From: Ditylenchus dipsaci
Lineage: Eukaryota > Nematoda > Chromadorea > Rhabditida > Anguinidae
Reading direction: 5' to 3'
NCBI GenBank assembly: GCA_004194705.1
Contig: SADC01000354.1
Location: 1-64,000, forward strand
Length of the DNA stretch: 64,000 nt
Numbering within the stretch: position 1 is the first letter of the stretch; every line of letters starts with the position of its first letter. The notes under the pieces are model-generated. The model searched no databases. It had not been told where the DNA came from and worked only from the letters and a program-made list of their open reading frames with translations. Below, one piece after another: positions 11,801 to 23,212 of the stretch. The translations under genes and the position numbers were made by a program.

Positions 11801-14800
11801 CGAGAAACCAGAGTTGGTGGCCAAGGAATACCCTATGGAAGGATCAACCTTGCTGCCTGCACATCCTGAATGGGAGCACATGGCTCACCAGAGTGGAAAA
11901 CCTTTTGGAGTAGTGGAGAAGGAGAAAATCAGCAGTATTGGAGACGAAAAACTGGGACAGGTCTCTGGACTAGCGTTGACAATCTAGGCAATATTGGGTT
12001 TTTCATCGAGGAAGCAGAACATGGAGTTATATGTGAGTATTACATGGATTTTTATGTTAGAGTGAAGTTTTTGGGTTGCAGGACATTCACAGGAGATAAC
12101 GTGCTACAGATAAAACACCGATTGCACACCCTACATTACTGGTAGGAAGAGTGGGCGGAAGCGAGGATAAAATCAAACTGGTTGCTAAGTATGGGAAAAA
12201 TTTGTAAGTTTTGGATTGGACCGAAAGACTACTACCTCAGCAAACAATTTTTTTGTGATGAGGTTCATCCATTTATTGATTTTGGCATTTTAGTAAGCAA
12301 CGTCCATAATTTGTTGTGGGTGCTGTATCTTTCTTGTTCGCTAAAGTAGTTTAATAACTAGGGTCAATAACTAGGTTGGATCGGGTAACCGAAAAATGAT
12401 TTTTTGGCCGAAGAACTAAACTCGAAACCGGGTTTTCAAAAACTGGAAATCGAGAACCGGATTCAGCAAAATACCGATTTATTTACGACAAAATAAAACA
12501 GAAAACGAGTGAAGTCTGGTTAACCGACCGAATTTTTTTAGAAAAACCGAAAATCGAGCGGGTCGATTTTAAAACTTTTTAAATTGGCCGAATCCGGCAT
12601 AAATGACAATGAACTAATTAATAATTTGTGTTAAAGACATTGCGTTGACCATCATACGAATTGATAAAATTAAGACACCATACTCTTTTGAGTATTGTGG
12701 AAAATTTGGATAGATTTTTTTTCAAAAAAACTGAATAAATACAGTGCTGTTCCACCGAATTTAAATTTGACCATTTCCGATGATTTTTAAAGAAAAATAT
12801 TTTTCTTCACTGTTAACACTTCAATGTTTTATACCAGGACACATATAGCAGAAACTTTGCAGGTTCTACATGCCACACAGTGTCTTTGTAGATAACAGCA
12901 ATTACTATTACACACCGACGTTGGCACCACCAAGTGATCAAATGGCAGATTCAAAACGGTAAATTCTGACCTATCTCTCAGCTAACCTAATCAAAAGCCG
13001 ATTTCAGATGAGCTGACTCCAGTCTGGGAACTTGGCACGAAATTTCAACCAGATCAGACCGCAACCATTTCTGCAAACCAGCTGGAGTGGCTGTTCTCCA
13101 GAGCTGACGGCACTGTGTATGTGGCAGATGGATATTGCAATACCGATCATGAAGTTCTCCAAAGACGGGCAGTTCTTGCTGGAGTGGGGTCATGCCTCTC
13201 AACACCAGAGGGAAGGTGCTCTAAGTTTGGGTCTCGGCTACTTCTTCTTCCCACGATATTTCGCTGGATGAGAAGGAATAGCAAGGTGTATGTGGCTGAC
13301 AGAGAGAATGGCAGAGTACAGGTTTTCAGCGACAAGGAGATCCAATGTTTGAAGTACGCAATCCAAAACTGTTTGAATCAGTTTACTCGGCTCATTTTTG
13401 TGATGGTGGGTGGCTTTGAAATAACTTAGTTACTACCAACAAGCTACGCATACACTTTCGATAGACCGTCTACACCCGCCCCCTAAAGTTGGTGTCCGCT
13501 TTTTTACCTAACACTATATATTTTTGAAATCCTGATCTGTCAGTCTGTTCCCTTAAATCGTAAGGACTATGATATTACCGGTCGCTTCTCAAAAAGATAA
13601 AAAAAGTCGGCCACTAAGACCCGTGCCTTTCGATCGGTCAACGAATTTTTTTAAAAAGGTGACAGCTTATCGAGAGGCGCAAGTTTAAATGGCAAAACTT
13701 TTATCTTTTTTCAATAATCATTACAATTTTCGTTTTTAATGACGGATTAGATCTGGAAAATGACTTGAAATTCGGTAAACAAAAGTCTTCACTTTTGTCG
13801 GCTTTATTCATGATTGACTCACTCAATTTTTGTTTTTTTAGATGAGCCCTCGAAAGAAAAAGGCTGTTTCTATTACTATTATCGTTGTTATTTGTCTGAA
13901 TAAAGTGTTAACTCGAAAAGCCGACACCTAGGCTTGGAATGAATTTGAGTCCTTTTAGCTCGACACCTCGATAACCCCGTGTATTGATGTTATGTTAACG
14001 GCGTCCAAATTTGATGCAGTTAACATAACGGTGCCATAAGATGAGGAAAAGGTAACCTTACCAGTTACTCGGTTAACCTTACCATTTACCCGTACCATAC
14101 GAGTTACCCGCAGGTAACGGGTAAGGTTACGGGTGAATTTACCCGATTAACTGGTAACGTTTTACCCGTACCATAAGATCAGGGTATCGGGTAACCTTAC
14201 CAGTTACCCAGGTAAAATGACGACCCTCAACTTTTGAGAATAACTTTTTTACTCGACTCTTTCTCGATTCTCGACACAAAAAATTTATAAAATGTGGGTT
14301 ACCGATATATAGGTTACCCGAGTAACATTACCTATCCCTAGGGTTGGGTCAAAAAGGTTCAACTGTGAAAGTGTACGGTAAGTAATTTCTGAATGCACTT
14401 CCATTTCTAAGTACAAGCTTTTAGTAAAGAAATCCACCAAAAAAAAGTTTGCAATTTATCTAAAAAAACCGTTTAATAGGGTATTACTTAGAAGGTAGGG
14501 GCGAAAATCGTGCGCCAGGAAGTTAAATATACAGTCGGCGCTCGATACAAGGACACACTCGATTGAAGGACACAAAAATTTTTTGTTTGGTTGATTTTCA
14601 AAAAAAATATAGGCAAGCTGCCGCTCTATACAAGGACTTTCAATTTAAAGACACGCTCGTTTTAAGGACAGAAATTTAGCCGGTTCAACCACAAATGTCC
14701 GCTCAATTAAGGACGGCAAGGCAATTTTCAGCCAAAATGCAAAAAATAAAAATTTTTAGCCAAATTTTTGTTGTCTCAACGGGAAAAAACTCGAAATTTC

Positions 14801-16338
14801 TTAACAAAAAACTTAAACACTCCTTTACTTCTCCTTGTGTTTTTCGTTGCATTCGTTTTCATTTCTTTTGTTTGTTTTTATCGCTGTTTGACCTCTATTT
14901 TAATAACAGGAATTATGGCAACTCCAAGCAAGAAAGAACGCGTCATTTCCCTGGAGCTGAAGAAGCAGATATATTGATGTTTTTGTGAGCAAGAAATCAG
15001 ATGAACTGCACAATGGCATCTTCACCTCCGCACTCCGCATAACCGCGCGAATCCTCGTCCCCGCGGTTTGGATTAACAGTGAGCACAATGAGGCAACCAT
15101 TTTCGGAGCCGCACACCCGCACTCTAAGCTGTACTTTTTTGAAGTTTTTTTGAAAATTTATTTAGTTGCTACAGTACAATCTCTCTGTACGTCACTTTCC
15201 GATAACGCACCTTTCCTATAACATGTGGGGCAAAACATAGTGTAAAATAACTAGGTGTACATCCAAGGGATTTCAACCAGCAACAGAGTATATGAAACTC
15301 CCACCAACCCCTTTGTTTAAGAATCGCCCAACCCCACTCTAGAGTGGCCGAAACCACTGACACCAACGTGGAGTTGGGCGAATACCGGTATTTTAATATT
15401 CAAAGGAAAAATACCGAAAGGACAAATTTCTTTTTATTTGATTGTTTTTGTTAAGTTGAATTACAGAAAATTATTTTTCAAGAATTTTTTTTCTACATAT
15501 TTTTTTGGCGCGAAATTTTTGCCTCTCACTTAGGAGCAATTTGTCATACTCGCAAAAAAATTGTTTGGCGTTGTAATTGTGTGAGTTAGTTTATTAGTGT
15601 CACGGCTGTCAAAGTTTTTGAGGTCGACCCTACGCAAAACATCTTTCTGAAACATGAATGGACATAAGAAAAAATTTATATGGAATTTAAAAGTTAGGGA
15701 TTTTTCAGCGGTGTAGTTTAATATCTGTGCAGGATCTTTCGAGCAGTTACCCGCAAGACTGCAAGCTACCATAAACAACTCACTGAATTCCTCTTCATTT
15801 CAGAACATGGCCTACTCTTCATACCTGGCTCCGGTTTCCAACAATGGTCAAGTCGACACCAATAAAAATGAAATCAACAGTCAACGAAATCAATGCTTTA
15901 TGTTGTGCCATTGAACTCCACCAAAATCCAGTTTTCTTTCCGTCCTAAGTCCGACCAGTTCCGTCGTCCCCACATAATCAGGGCCAAAGGCAACACTGTG
16001 TATGTAGGCGAAATAGATGAGGCTGGTGGCATCCTTTGGAGCTTGGATATCCAGGCAGAAAAGACACAGCGGTCATGAAAATGACTGAGTCAATGGGACT
16101 CGAAGATAAGGCTTTTTCGGCCCTATTGCTAGCCAATTAACCTTAGCCAATGGAAAGCCCTTCTGCTTTCACCAGCCAACCAAAAAATAGTGGAGGAGAA
16201 TTGGTGACCAGTATCTTGGTAATGTTGTTACTAGTTTCTGGCAGCTACTTGGTGTGCTATCTTTTCTGGAAAAAGTGCTGTGGATGTTGTAAGAACAAGT
16301 CGCCACAGGATGATATTGATAGAACAGTGGGTTTTTAA
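8819..16338 (+). CDS. PAM: Peptidylglycine alpha-amidating monooxygenase (bifunctional, membrane-anchored)
   Basis: Converts C-terminal glycine-extended peptides to amides in secretory granules: PHM hydroxylates, PAL cleaves. Exons seen: 8819-8857, 8908-8970 (ASADRVHHMLLRL), 9024-9402 (LYAWARNAPPLSL, LVLQIHYAKPFEG, FRTHTHAM), about 11310-11410 (SYWRKDLIG), 11529-11632, 11702-12032 (GVDEMCNFYMMFYRDV, LGQVSGLA), 12082-12203, 12863-12958 (FYMPHSVFVDNSNYY), 13008-13353 (TVYVADGYCN, KVYVADRENGRVQVFSD) and 15804-16338 (GNTVYVGEIDEAGG, then a membrane helix and a basic CCGCC tail). The PHM copper ligands are visible: HHM, QIHY, HTH and the Met of EMCN. Single-base shifts occur near 9130 (short T run), 11977 and several times in 13140-13300 and 15840-16080. 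Exons before 8819 (signal peptide, first Cys) were not found. Confidence 0.9.
9423..9640. mobile_element. MITE of the CCGTATTT...TCTATTA family in a PAM intron
   Basis: Starts near TACCCTATATTCTCTATTAA and ends TTAATAGAGAAAATGCGGTA, an inverted end pair of the family also at 6829 and 58838. It sits just 3' of the HTH-encoding exon. Confidence 0.6.
9875..10110. mobile_element. Palindromic MITE, ends AAAGGGCCATTGCC
   Basis: Inverted arms: TTAAAGGGCCATTGCC...CCCCCGCCAATC on the left, ATTGGCGAGGGACAATTC...GGCAATGGCTCTTTAA on the right. Same family as 16350-16590, 33786-33982, 37619-37808 and 45638-45838 (consensus end AAAGGACCAT, subterminal CCCCGCCAATT). Confidence 0.7.
10149..10802. mobile_element. 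Tandem-arm foldback element, unit GCCAAAACGAAATTT
   Basis: 654 bp. Ends GGCTAGGGGAGATTTGCC and its exact inverse. Perfect 8-bp TSD AAATCGAA at 10141-10148 and 10803-10810. The left arm (10160-10330) is about 11 copies of the 15-bp unit GCCAAAACGAAATTT; the right arm (10605-10795) is the same unit inverted, about 13 copies. The ~270-bp centre holds a degenerate GGTTTGG/GGGTGTTTTG minisatellite. All long reading frames here on both strands are translated repeat (FWQISFWQ, NEICQNEICQ) and should not be annotated. Confidence 0.93.
10803..11300. other. PAM intron remainder, nothing recognised
   Basis: AT-rich intronic sequence between the tandem-arm element and the PAM exon near 11310. No paired ends or coding signal seen. 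Confidence 0.4.
12360..12600. repeat. Degenerate GGTAACCGAAAA/AACCGACCGAA repeat
   Basis: In a PAM intron. Short diverged repeats of AACCGGTTTTC type after CTAGGTTGGATCGGG, resembling hAT-like elements whose interior echoes their ends. A matching right end was not found. Confidence 0.35.
13990..14345. repeat. GGTAAC-word repeat, probable hAT-like MITE remnant
   Basis: Dense degenerate copies of GGTAACCTTACC/GGTAACGGGTAA ending in ...ATTACCTATCCCTA, the inverse of a TAGGGATAGG end. The left end was not found. Lies in the large PAM intron 13354-15803. Confidence 0.5.
14531..15210 (+). pseudogene. Pogo/Tigger-like element remnant
   Basis: Begins TACAGTCGGCGCTCGATACA, a Tc1/pogo-type end also at 32285 (TACAGTCGACGCTCGATACA). 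After 14915 a short frame reads MATPSKKERVISLELKKQIY, like the N-terminal CENP-B/pogo helix-turn-helix; it then shifts and stops. Right end ill-defined (~15170-15210). Decayed, and inside a PAM intron. Confidence 0.5.
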
Positions 16339-16349
16339 ACATTTTTTGA

Positions 16350-16595
16350 CTTGAAAAACCATTGTCTTCTAAGACAACGATTGTCCCCGCCAATTCGAAA
16401 AAATTCCCTTATTATCGAATTTTGTATGGATTTTTTCAATTTGGTTTCTAACAAAGCTATACCTAAAATAAAATTCTGGGTCTTGTTTTCTTAGAAACCA
16501 AGTTGAAAAATCCATACGGAAGTTCAGTGAGTAGGAAAAAAATTGTATTGGCGAGGGCAATTTAGAACGCGTGGCCATGATCTTTTAATTGCGGT
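16350..16595. mobile_element. Palindromic MITE just 3' of the PAM stop
   Basis: Arms AAAACCATTGTC...GTCCCCGCCAATTC and GTATTGGCGAGGGC...GGCCATGATCTTTT. Family of 9875-10110. It starts about 15 nt after the PAM stop codon, so it may supply 3' UTR sequence. Confidence 0.6.
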
Positions 16596-16639
16596 CGTCT
16601 AGATTAGGAAATACAAGTGCCGGAATTTTTCAATAGCCG

Positions 16640-16890
16640 ACAAATTACCGTATTTTTTCAATTAAGCCATATGGGGGATTATTTTTCAACCCCTGAAATG
16701 GGAAAAATTTAAGGTCGATTTTGAGATTTTTGGGTGCTCCACAAGATGTGAAAAGTGGAATCAGGAAAACTCGTGCTAATTAAGAAAACCAAAAAAAACA
16801 GTTTTGTGAAATGTTTGATCTGGGCTGAGATATAAGGTCCGTATGGTGGGGGTTTATTAGAGAGTGGGGAAGAGAAAACACGGTAACTAA
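16640..16890. mobile_element. MITE of the TTACCGTATTT family
   Basis: Left TTACCGTATTTTTTCAATTA, right TTATTAGAGAGTGGGG then AACACGGTAA. Degenerate, non-coding. Confidence 0.55.
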
Positions 16891-16899
16891 GTTTAGCCG

Positions 16900-18400
16900 G
16901 ATACTGTCGTTTCGACTAAACGATCCATTGCTGGGTTTTCACAGATTTTTTTAATCTTTTTGAACCTCCATTTATGGCCTTTTAGAACCTTCAGTTTACT
17001 TATTCGGTCTTGAAATTGGTGAAATATAAATTTAGTCTAGAAAAAAGTAAAAAAATTTCAGAAAGGCTAGAAATGGATATGTTAGTAAAGTTTCAAAAAA
17101 CAGATAATTGATCGGAACAACCAGAAAATAATCAAAAATCAATACCTTTATTAAGCCTAAAATAAGTGACGTTCAGTTAAGTTGCAGACTTCGTATACGG
17201 TACGTGGAATAAATACTCTCGTGTGACGTTTTTTTTTGATGGGTTAAAAAAATTAAAACTAGATTTTAAAAGGAAAATTTTCGCAGGGTTTCAACCATTA
17301 AAAACCTGGAGCAGAAGACGACTCAGACCCTGAAAGTGACGAAGATTTCGCCTTCCTAGTACCAAAATCAATGTGAACAAGAACTAGTGTTACCATTGTC
17401 AAGCCAAATTCTTTTTTGTATGTTTAAAGATGCTTTGAGCCAAAGCAAATCGCACAGCATAATAACTATAACTATCTAATTCAATCTGCATTCAAGCTGC
17501 ATTTTATCTTTCAGGGTTTCTCTTTTAATGGTTGTGCATTTTGGTATTGTTTAATCAAATTTTATTATTAGCAGCATTGATTAAGTTGTACATACACCAT
17601 ACTATCTGTATTCAATGTATTAGAAAGGCCGATTAATATCACACAGATAATATTAGAATATAGATTGTAAAGGCTTTTCCAACTAAAAGCTAAAAATTTA
17701 CGTTTATTATTTCCTTTAGTCATTTCATGAAAAAATTCTCGCTTTTAATTGTCGCTTTTTTGGCGTTCTGTTTTTTCGTGTTTTAACATTGTGACACACG
17801 TTGAGCTCACTAACTTGCGACTTGCGTCTAAAGTTTTTCTTTAAATTTGAAAAAGCATTTTTGTTCAAAAGCACAAAAAACAAAACACCAAGAAGTAGAT
17901 GCGCGTTAAAAAAATTGAAGAGTTTTTATATGGCTAATATGTTGACTGTAGCCTGCATTCTATTAAAGGGAAGGAAACTTTATATACGCATCGCCGAAAG
18001 TCGGCGGTTCAATCCCCCTGAGTGCACACCCTATTATTTGGCTTTACTTTTTAATAATGCACTGACTACTAGAGGCAAACATCGAGCAATCGATTGAAAC
18101 TATTTCCAGCACTGCTTTACTGTCACCAAATTCCCTAAATTTTTAGGATTTCATGCAAATGACCATCAAAACAGGGGATGCAATGGAATTGGACATCGTT
18201 CAATGATTTTTTAATTTTAGCTCTGAAATGTATATAAGCTCAAATGGTAACCTAGAATCTTGCTACCATTATATACATGAAGTTGTATTGGCTTGTAGAT
18301 GTAAGTCAGAAAAATATCGTATTAAACCAGTAAAAAAACCCCCGAAATCTCATCAATTTTCGAAAATTTAGCCTATTTTAGCTATAAATAAGCCCCAACA
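16900..18400. other. No gene recognised
   Basis: AT-rich. At 17995-18030 a GGCGGTTCAATCCCCCTGAG stretch resembles a tRNA B-box, but no cloverleaf could be built. The frame 17801-18097 overlaps it and has no family signature. Confidence 0.4.
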
Positions 18401-18410
18401 GGTGTAAAAC

Positions 18411-20795
18411 GGCGGTGCGATCTTCTTACCATTTTGGCATAATGCCAAATGAGGAAAATGCCGAATGCAAACTACCGTTTGGCAAAATGCCAAAGGTAAA
18501 AATGCCCACGGTAAAAATGCCCAATGGTAAAAATGCCCAACGGTAAAAATGCCCAACGGTAAAATGCCCGTACGGTAAAAATGCCCTACGGAGTTTTTCC
18601 AAATAATCAAATTGGTAAAAGGTTAAACTACATATCTGCTCAAAGAGTCCTTATCTGCTAGTAAGAGCTAATAAGACTGAGAAATGAGGTTCAATAGTTT
18701 CAGGCCGACTGTTGGATAATAAATGAAATAGTGGCCTTGAATTTTTTTTTCTCTTAAAATGAAACATACAGCGTGATCCAAGATTTTTCGGACGCTTTTG
18801 AAAGGCCGTATTTTTTTTAGGCTAAAATTTCAAAATTCTGATTTTATCACACCTAATCTATATTTATGCCGGTTCTTTCAGGTGATAATTTTAAAAACAG
18901 AGTTCTTCCTTGGTCGAAATTTGGTCCGTTTGTCTAGTTAGCAGTCCAAAAGGCTCTGGCCTAAGCTACAAGCAGAAGATCAGAAATCGTGTTTAACTAC
19001 TACGTGGAAAGACTCTAAGGTGTTCTCAAATAATTTATCCCCAACAAAAACAGGCCGAACAGACAAAACAAATCACATAACAATAAAACATAAAATTTCT
19101 AAGAACCACAAGTTGAAGTGGCCTTGACCATAGCATACAAATTATTCTTTTGCGGTGAGCTGCTCAAATCTTTCAACTGTTTCCTTGATTACTGCATGGA
19201 ATTCTGCATGCAAAGAGTACATAACTGGCGATTTTCAATATAGGCAGAGAATAGGACTACCTTCACATAAGCAACGGGGTTCTTGAAGATTTTGAGACTC
19301 GCTTCTTGTTTGGCCTGCTGGTCCATACTATAACGAAGATGAAAGGCACATCCAAATACTTGATGTTGTTTGTGAGAGTAAGCATTCAAAACCGCATTAA
19401 TTGCTGCCAATTCATAATCGCCGGAGACGGAAGTAGGATTAAAACCAGATAGCTTCTAAATTCTACGCTTAAGGAAGTATACACTCAAGTTGAAAAAATC
19501 ATATATTACCACTTTTTCATTGTCCACATCTTCTCATAGGCTTCTTCATCACTTCGAATCATTAGCACGTGGAGAAGCGGTGCGACAAACTTTGAATCGT
19601 GCGCTCCTCGCCTTTCGCCATGATGACGTAGACCTTAATAACACATTTTTTACACGGATAACACTCGTATGAAATAATTAATCCGCCCCCCTGCGCAAAC
19701 TCTCTTGAGTCAGCGAGCCAGAATATTATCTGGTCAGGTTTCCGTGTCTGAACAATAAACGCAATGGAATGAGGTCATAAATACAGATACACAAAAAACC
19801 AACCTCGCATATTGTAGCCTTCAGGAATTTCAAAGTCCATGCTCGTCGGAAGGTGGAAGGTGGCAGTAGCTTGGTAGCTTCATCAACGTCTCTTAGACTC
19901 TCCTCACGATTTCGCCACATCCCTAAAGTCACAAGGTCCATGTAAACTACGAAGAATACAAAAGAGGAAAAACTACTCACTCTGGTTAAGTCCTGTCTTG
20001 TACTCTGTTTTGCTCCAACTTCAGCTGTGATAGTCAACTTTCCATGGCTCCACCTCATGAGAATGGCTGTCGACGACTTGGAGGAGCTTACCAGTAGATA
20101 CTTCAATCCAGAGACGGCAGGAACAATCAACATCTTTTGTCTTCTTTCTCCTTCCTCCACGGTGCTCACAGCGAGCAAAGCGCATTTTTTGATCCGCGGA
20201 AAATCCTTCCATAGTGAATAGAGCTGAATCGTGTATACCTTTCAAAAAGCAGATTAGAATACAACACAAACAGCTAACAATAATATCTAAATAAATGTGC
20301 TTACTTTCCTCTGCTTTTGTCTTCCAAATCCGCAATGCTTACATGCTCGTCAAGCTCAAGATCTTTTCTTCCGCATCTTTATCGTAATCTGTTTCATCGT
20401 AGATCACATCTTATATGCTCGATTCACTGCTGCTCGTTATCGAAGAGATCATCATAGCTGTTATATCTTGCCATTTTTCTTGCTTGATCCTGAATAGACG
20501 CATGTTAAAGTCAAAATGTGAACTAAAAAATGCTTATTCAGAATAAGAAAAGTCTTATTCGACAAAATTCTATGGAGCATTTTCGCTATTTTTGGGAGAA
20601 ATCCATCGGCATTTTTACCGTTTGCATTAATTACAAAAGACATTTTTACCGTTGGGCATTTTTACCGTTGGGTATTTTTACCATTGGGCATTTTACCATT
20701 GGGCATTTTTACCGTTTGGCATTTTGCCAAACGGTAGTTTGCATTCGGCATTTTCCTCATTTGGCATTATGCCAAATGGTAAGAAGATCGCACCC
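18411..20795. mobile_element. Autonomous-type MULE with tandem-repeat arms
   Basis: 2.39 kb. Left end GGCGGTGCGATCTTCTTACC, right end the inverse of GGGTGCGATCTTCTTACC. Perfect 8-bp TSD TGTAAAAC (18403-18410 and 20796-20803). Both arms carry ATAATGCCAAATGAGG, a GCAAACTACCGTTTGG segment and then about seven tandem copies of AATGCCCAACGGTAAA, inverted on the right. Between the arms lies a minus-strand MULE transposase. The tandem-arm architecture is the same as in the non-coding elements at 10149, 35509, 40109, 42744 and 51550. Confidence 0.92.
19140..20270 (-). pseudogene. MULE (Phantom-like) transposase, decayed
   Basis: Minus-strand pieces in order: RFARCEHRGGRRKK...DCSCRLWIE...DSHSHEVEPW (20240-20030), a C-C-H-H arrangement like the FLYWCH finger; SLRDVDEATKLLPPSTFRRA (about 19900-19840); VAPLLHVLMIRSDEEAYEKM (19590-19510), matching the 'P.vyaLl..k.ee.Y..' segment of MULE transposases; and DYELAAINAVLNAY...VFGCAFHLR (19420-19300), the MULE domain acidic residue plus GC.FH motif. 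Pieces are separated by probable introns and frame breaks. A FLYWCH finger fused to a MULE core is the known layout of Phantom-type elements. Probably inactive as it stands. Confidence 0.82.
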
Positions 20796-20803
20796 TGTAA
20801 AAC

Positions 20804-21322
20804 CCTCTGCTGATGATCTTGTTAGATAGCTGAGAGTGTGAGAATCATTTTGACACCGGACTTGTGAATAAAATAGGGTAAAAAATAAGGTTTGCACCCA
20901 GTTGTATTCAAACCTCCGACCCTAGGCGACGCGTATTTGAAGTTTCCTCCCTCTTTAAATTTTCATTAGCTAATATTTATACAAAAAAGATTGCTAGTAT
21001 GTAATCGGAGAGTCCCAACGGTCAATTTTTTTATTTACGTCGCTGTAATGCAAAAAGTCATAATGTTTAAACCAAATCTGGCGTTTTTTCTCGGTGCATT
21101 TGTCAAATGTGATATGTTTGCGATTTTCAAGTCCATATCTGTTAATTTCTACAATATTTTGTATATTTTCTTCGCCTTTGTGTAACACCTAAAAATTTGA
21201 GCATTTTAACTCAGCTGAAAGGATGTGTGTTTTAGGTTTACGTCGTTATTCTGTCTGTAAAAGCTGATAGTGGTTGAAAATAATAAAATATGAAATATAT
21301 GCAACAGGACACAACCAAAATC
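20804..21322. other. No gene recognised
   Basis: AT-rich spacer between the MULE and the TTAA-flanked element. Mutually complementary frames at 20991-21188 have no family signature. Confidence 0.4.
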
Positions 21323-21326
21323 TTAA

Positions 21327-22125
21327 CACTCCGGCTCCGGTGCGTGACCTTTATGGCTCCTAGCGCAGAATCTCACGCTGAACAGGGTCATCTGCCCTTT
21401 TGAAGCATCCAAGTCGTGATTTCTGCTCATACAACTTCAAAGGGGCAGATCTCGCTAATTTTTTTATTGATTATTCTGATTTCAAATTCAACAAGAAGCA
21501 TAGATCACCGGCTTTTTAATGACATATCGTTGAAGGGTATATGATTGTAAAACGATAGATTTTTGCTCAAAAGAAACCATCGTGTACATTTTTCAAAAAC
21601 TGTTAATATATTTAAATGCGAGAAAAAGCGCCATATGGCCGTACGTTTGGTCAAAATTATATACCGTTCGGTAGATCATAAAAAACTGCGCCAGAAAGTA
21701 CTTTGAAAAATAGTATGGACACCCTTCTGGAATTATTTGCGAGACTCTCAAAAAAAGTTCCAAAAAAGATTTTGAAGTGAAACTTTCATTTGGCTAGGAA
21801 AACCCTTTTCTCGCATTTAAAAGTATTAACACCGTTTTTTAAAAATGACACAATGGTTTCTGTTGTCTATCGTTTAACTATCATATACCGCTCAACGATA
21901 TGTTATTAGAGAGCCAGTAATTTGCACTCTCTGTTAAATTTTCAATGAAAAAAATTTGCCGAGATCTGCCCTTTTGAAGTTGCATGAGCAGAAATCTCGA
22001 CTTGGATGGTTCAGAGGGGCAGATAACCCGCAGATACCAACTTTTTTCAAAAAAAATTCGACCATCGTGTTCAGCGCACAATTCTGCAATAGGAGCCATA
22101 AAAGTCACGCACCGGAGCCGGAGTG
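21327..22125. mobile_element. TTAA-flanked element, TIR CACTCCGGCTCCGGTGCGTG
   Basis: 799 bp. Long inverted ends CACTCCGGCTCCGGTGCGTG with subterminal ATCTGCCCTTTTGAAG...CATGAGCAGAAATC, flanked by TTAA at 21323-21326 and 22126-22129. The TTAA target suggests piggyBac-type mobilisation, though the terminal CAC is not the usual piggyBac CCY. No transposase inside. Confidence 0.75.
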
Positions 22126-22595
22126 TTAATCAATTTCATATAACAAGGTTATTTATTTAACTGATATGGATATTTTTGAAAGAAAAAAAGCAATAAGAGA
22201 AAAATTATGTGGTTTTAAGTGCTGAGCGAAAGAAAAGGGTGAGCGGTACAGCCAACCGTATTATTTCATAATACGGTTTTTTTGAAGATTGTAATTTTTA
22301 AATTTTACAACCTTTTTTGAATAAGAATAAAACTGAATAAAAAACGGAAATATCTTAAAAACGCACCCACCTAGCTGAGAAACGCAGCAATTTGGTCAAC
22401 AGCTGACTTTACTCAGCAACAACTGACAACAGTTCTATGACACCTAGATTGCCCTCCCGATGTCCATTCACAGCAATAACCGTGAAATTTTCAAGCCAAG
22501 AGCTATAACTGGAAAATGGAAAAGAAATCGGCGCGCTTTTTAGCTTTTAAAAAAGAAATTTGAAAATGGGTGCGCTTTTCAGCTAGATGAATGCG

Positions 22596-22708
22596 TAGGG
22601 TGGGCGAGTACTCGAGATTTTCGAGTACTGGACTTGATATTCGAAACTCGAAAACATCGAATAACACTCGAAATTACTCGATTTCGAGTACTCGACTCGC
22701 CCACTCTA
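22596..22708. mobile_element. 113-bp hAT-like MITE filled with GAGTACTCGA
   Basis: TIR TAGGGTGGGCGAGTACTCGA and its near-inverse ending CCCACTCTA. Perfect 8-bp TSD TGAATGCG (22588-22595, 22709-22716). The whole interior is degenerate ACTCGAAA/TCGAGTACTCG. Confidence 0.92.
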
Positions 22709-22924
22709 TGAATGCGCATTTAATTTCCTTTCAGTAAAAAAACTCAAAAATATAGGTTAAAAGTGATGGACACCGGTGGGAAACGTTTTTTTGCATATTT
22801 TAAAAATTGTTCTTGGCATGACCTTAAAATATGCAATTTTTGCTGATTTTTTCCCGACGACTTAGTTATAAAAAATGGCTAAAAATATCTATCGTACTTC
22901 CAGCAAAAGCAAACTTCGGAAAGC

Positions 22925-23112
22925 GTGCTTAAAGAGGCATATAAGCAACTTTTAAAAAGTTAAGGCTAGGACCAGCAATTTTTTTTAACCGTTCCATTTT
23001 TCACTCGTTTTGCGTCAAATCTAATATTAATGACCTACACTACTTTTTAAAACTAGGCAGAAAACTTAAAAGTGCCTTTTCTCTTTGTAACGCTCTGGTA
23101 TTCCCCTTTAAG
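22925..23112. mobile_element. MITE of the AAGGGGCATGCCCGTGCG family (diverged)
   Basis: Carries the family core AAAGTTAAGGCTAGGACCAGC...TTTTTCACTCG...AGGCAGAAAACTTAAAA and a CCCCTTTA end. Better copies at 46163-46398 and 26275-26540; partial at 51045-51275 and 45833-45950. Confidence 0.55.
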
Positions 23113-23212
23113 GCAAAAAAACAAATTCATGGTTTTTTCACATTTTTATTGAAAATTAAAAAGTTTTTGATAAAAGAAACAATATCAAGCAAAAAAATGC
23201 AATAAAACACTT

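Noticed and set aside
17980..18040. tRNA gene
   Set aside because: Only a B-box-like GGTTCAATCCCC; no acceptor or anticodon pairing could be found.
20021..20335. Plus-strand frames 20027-20221 and 20297-20497
   Set aside because: They are antisense to the MULE transposase pieces.
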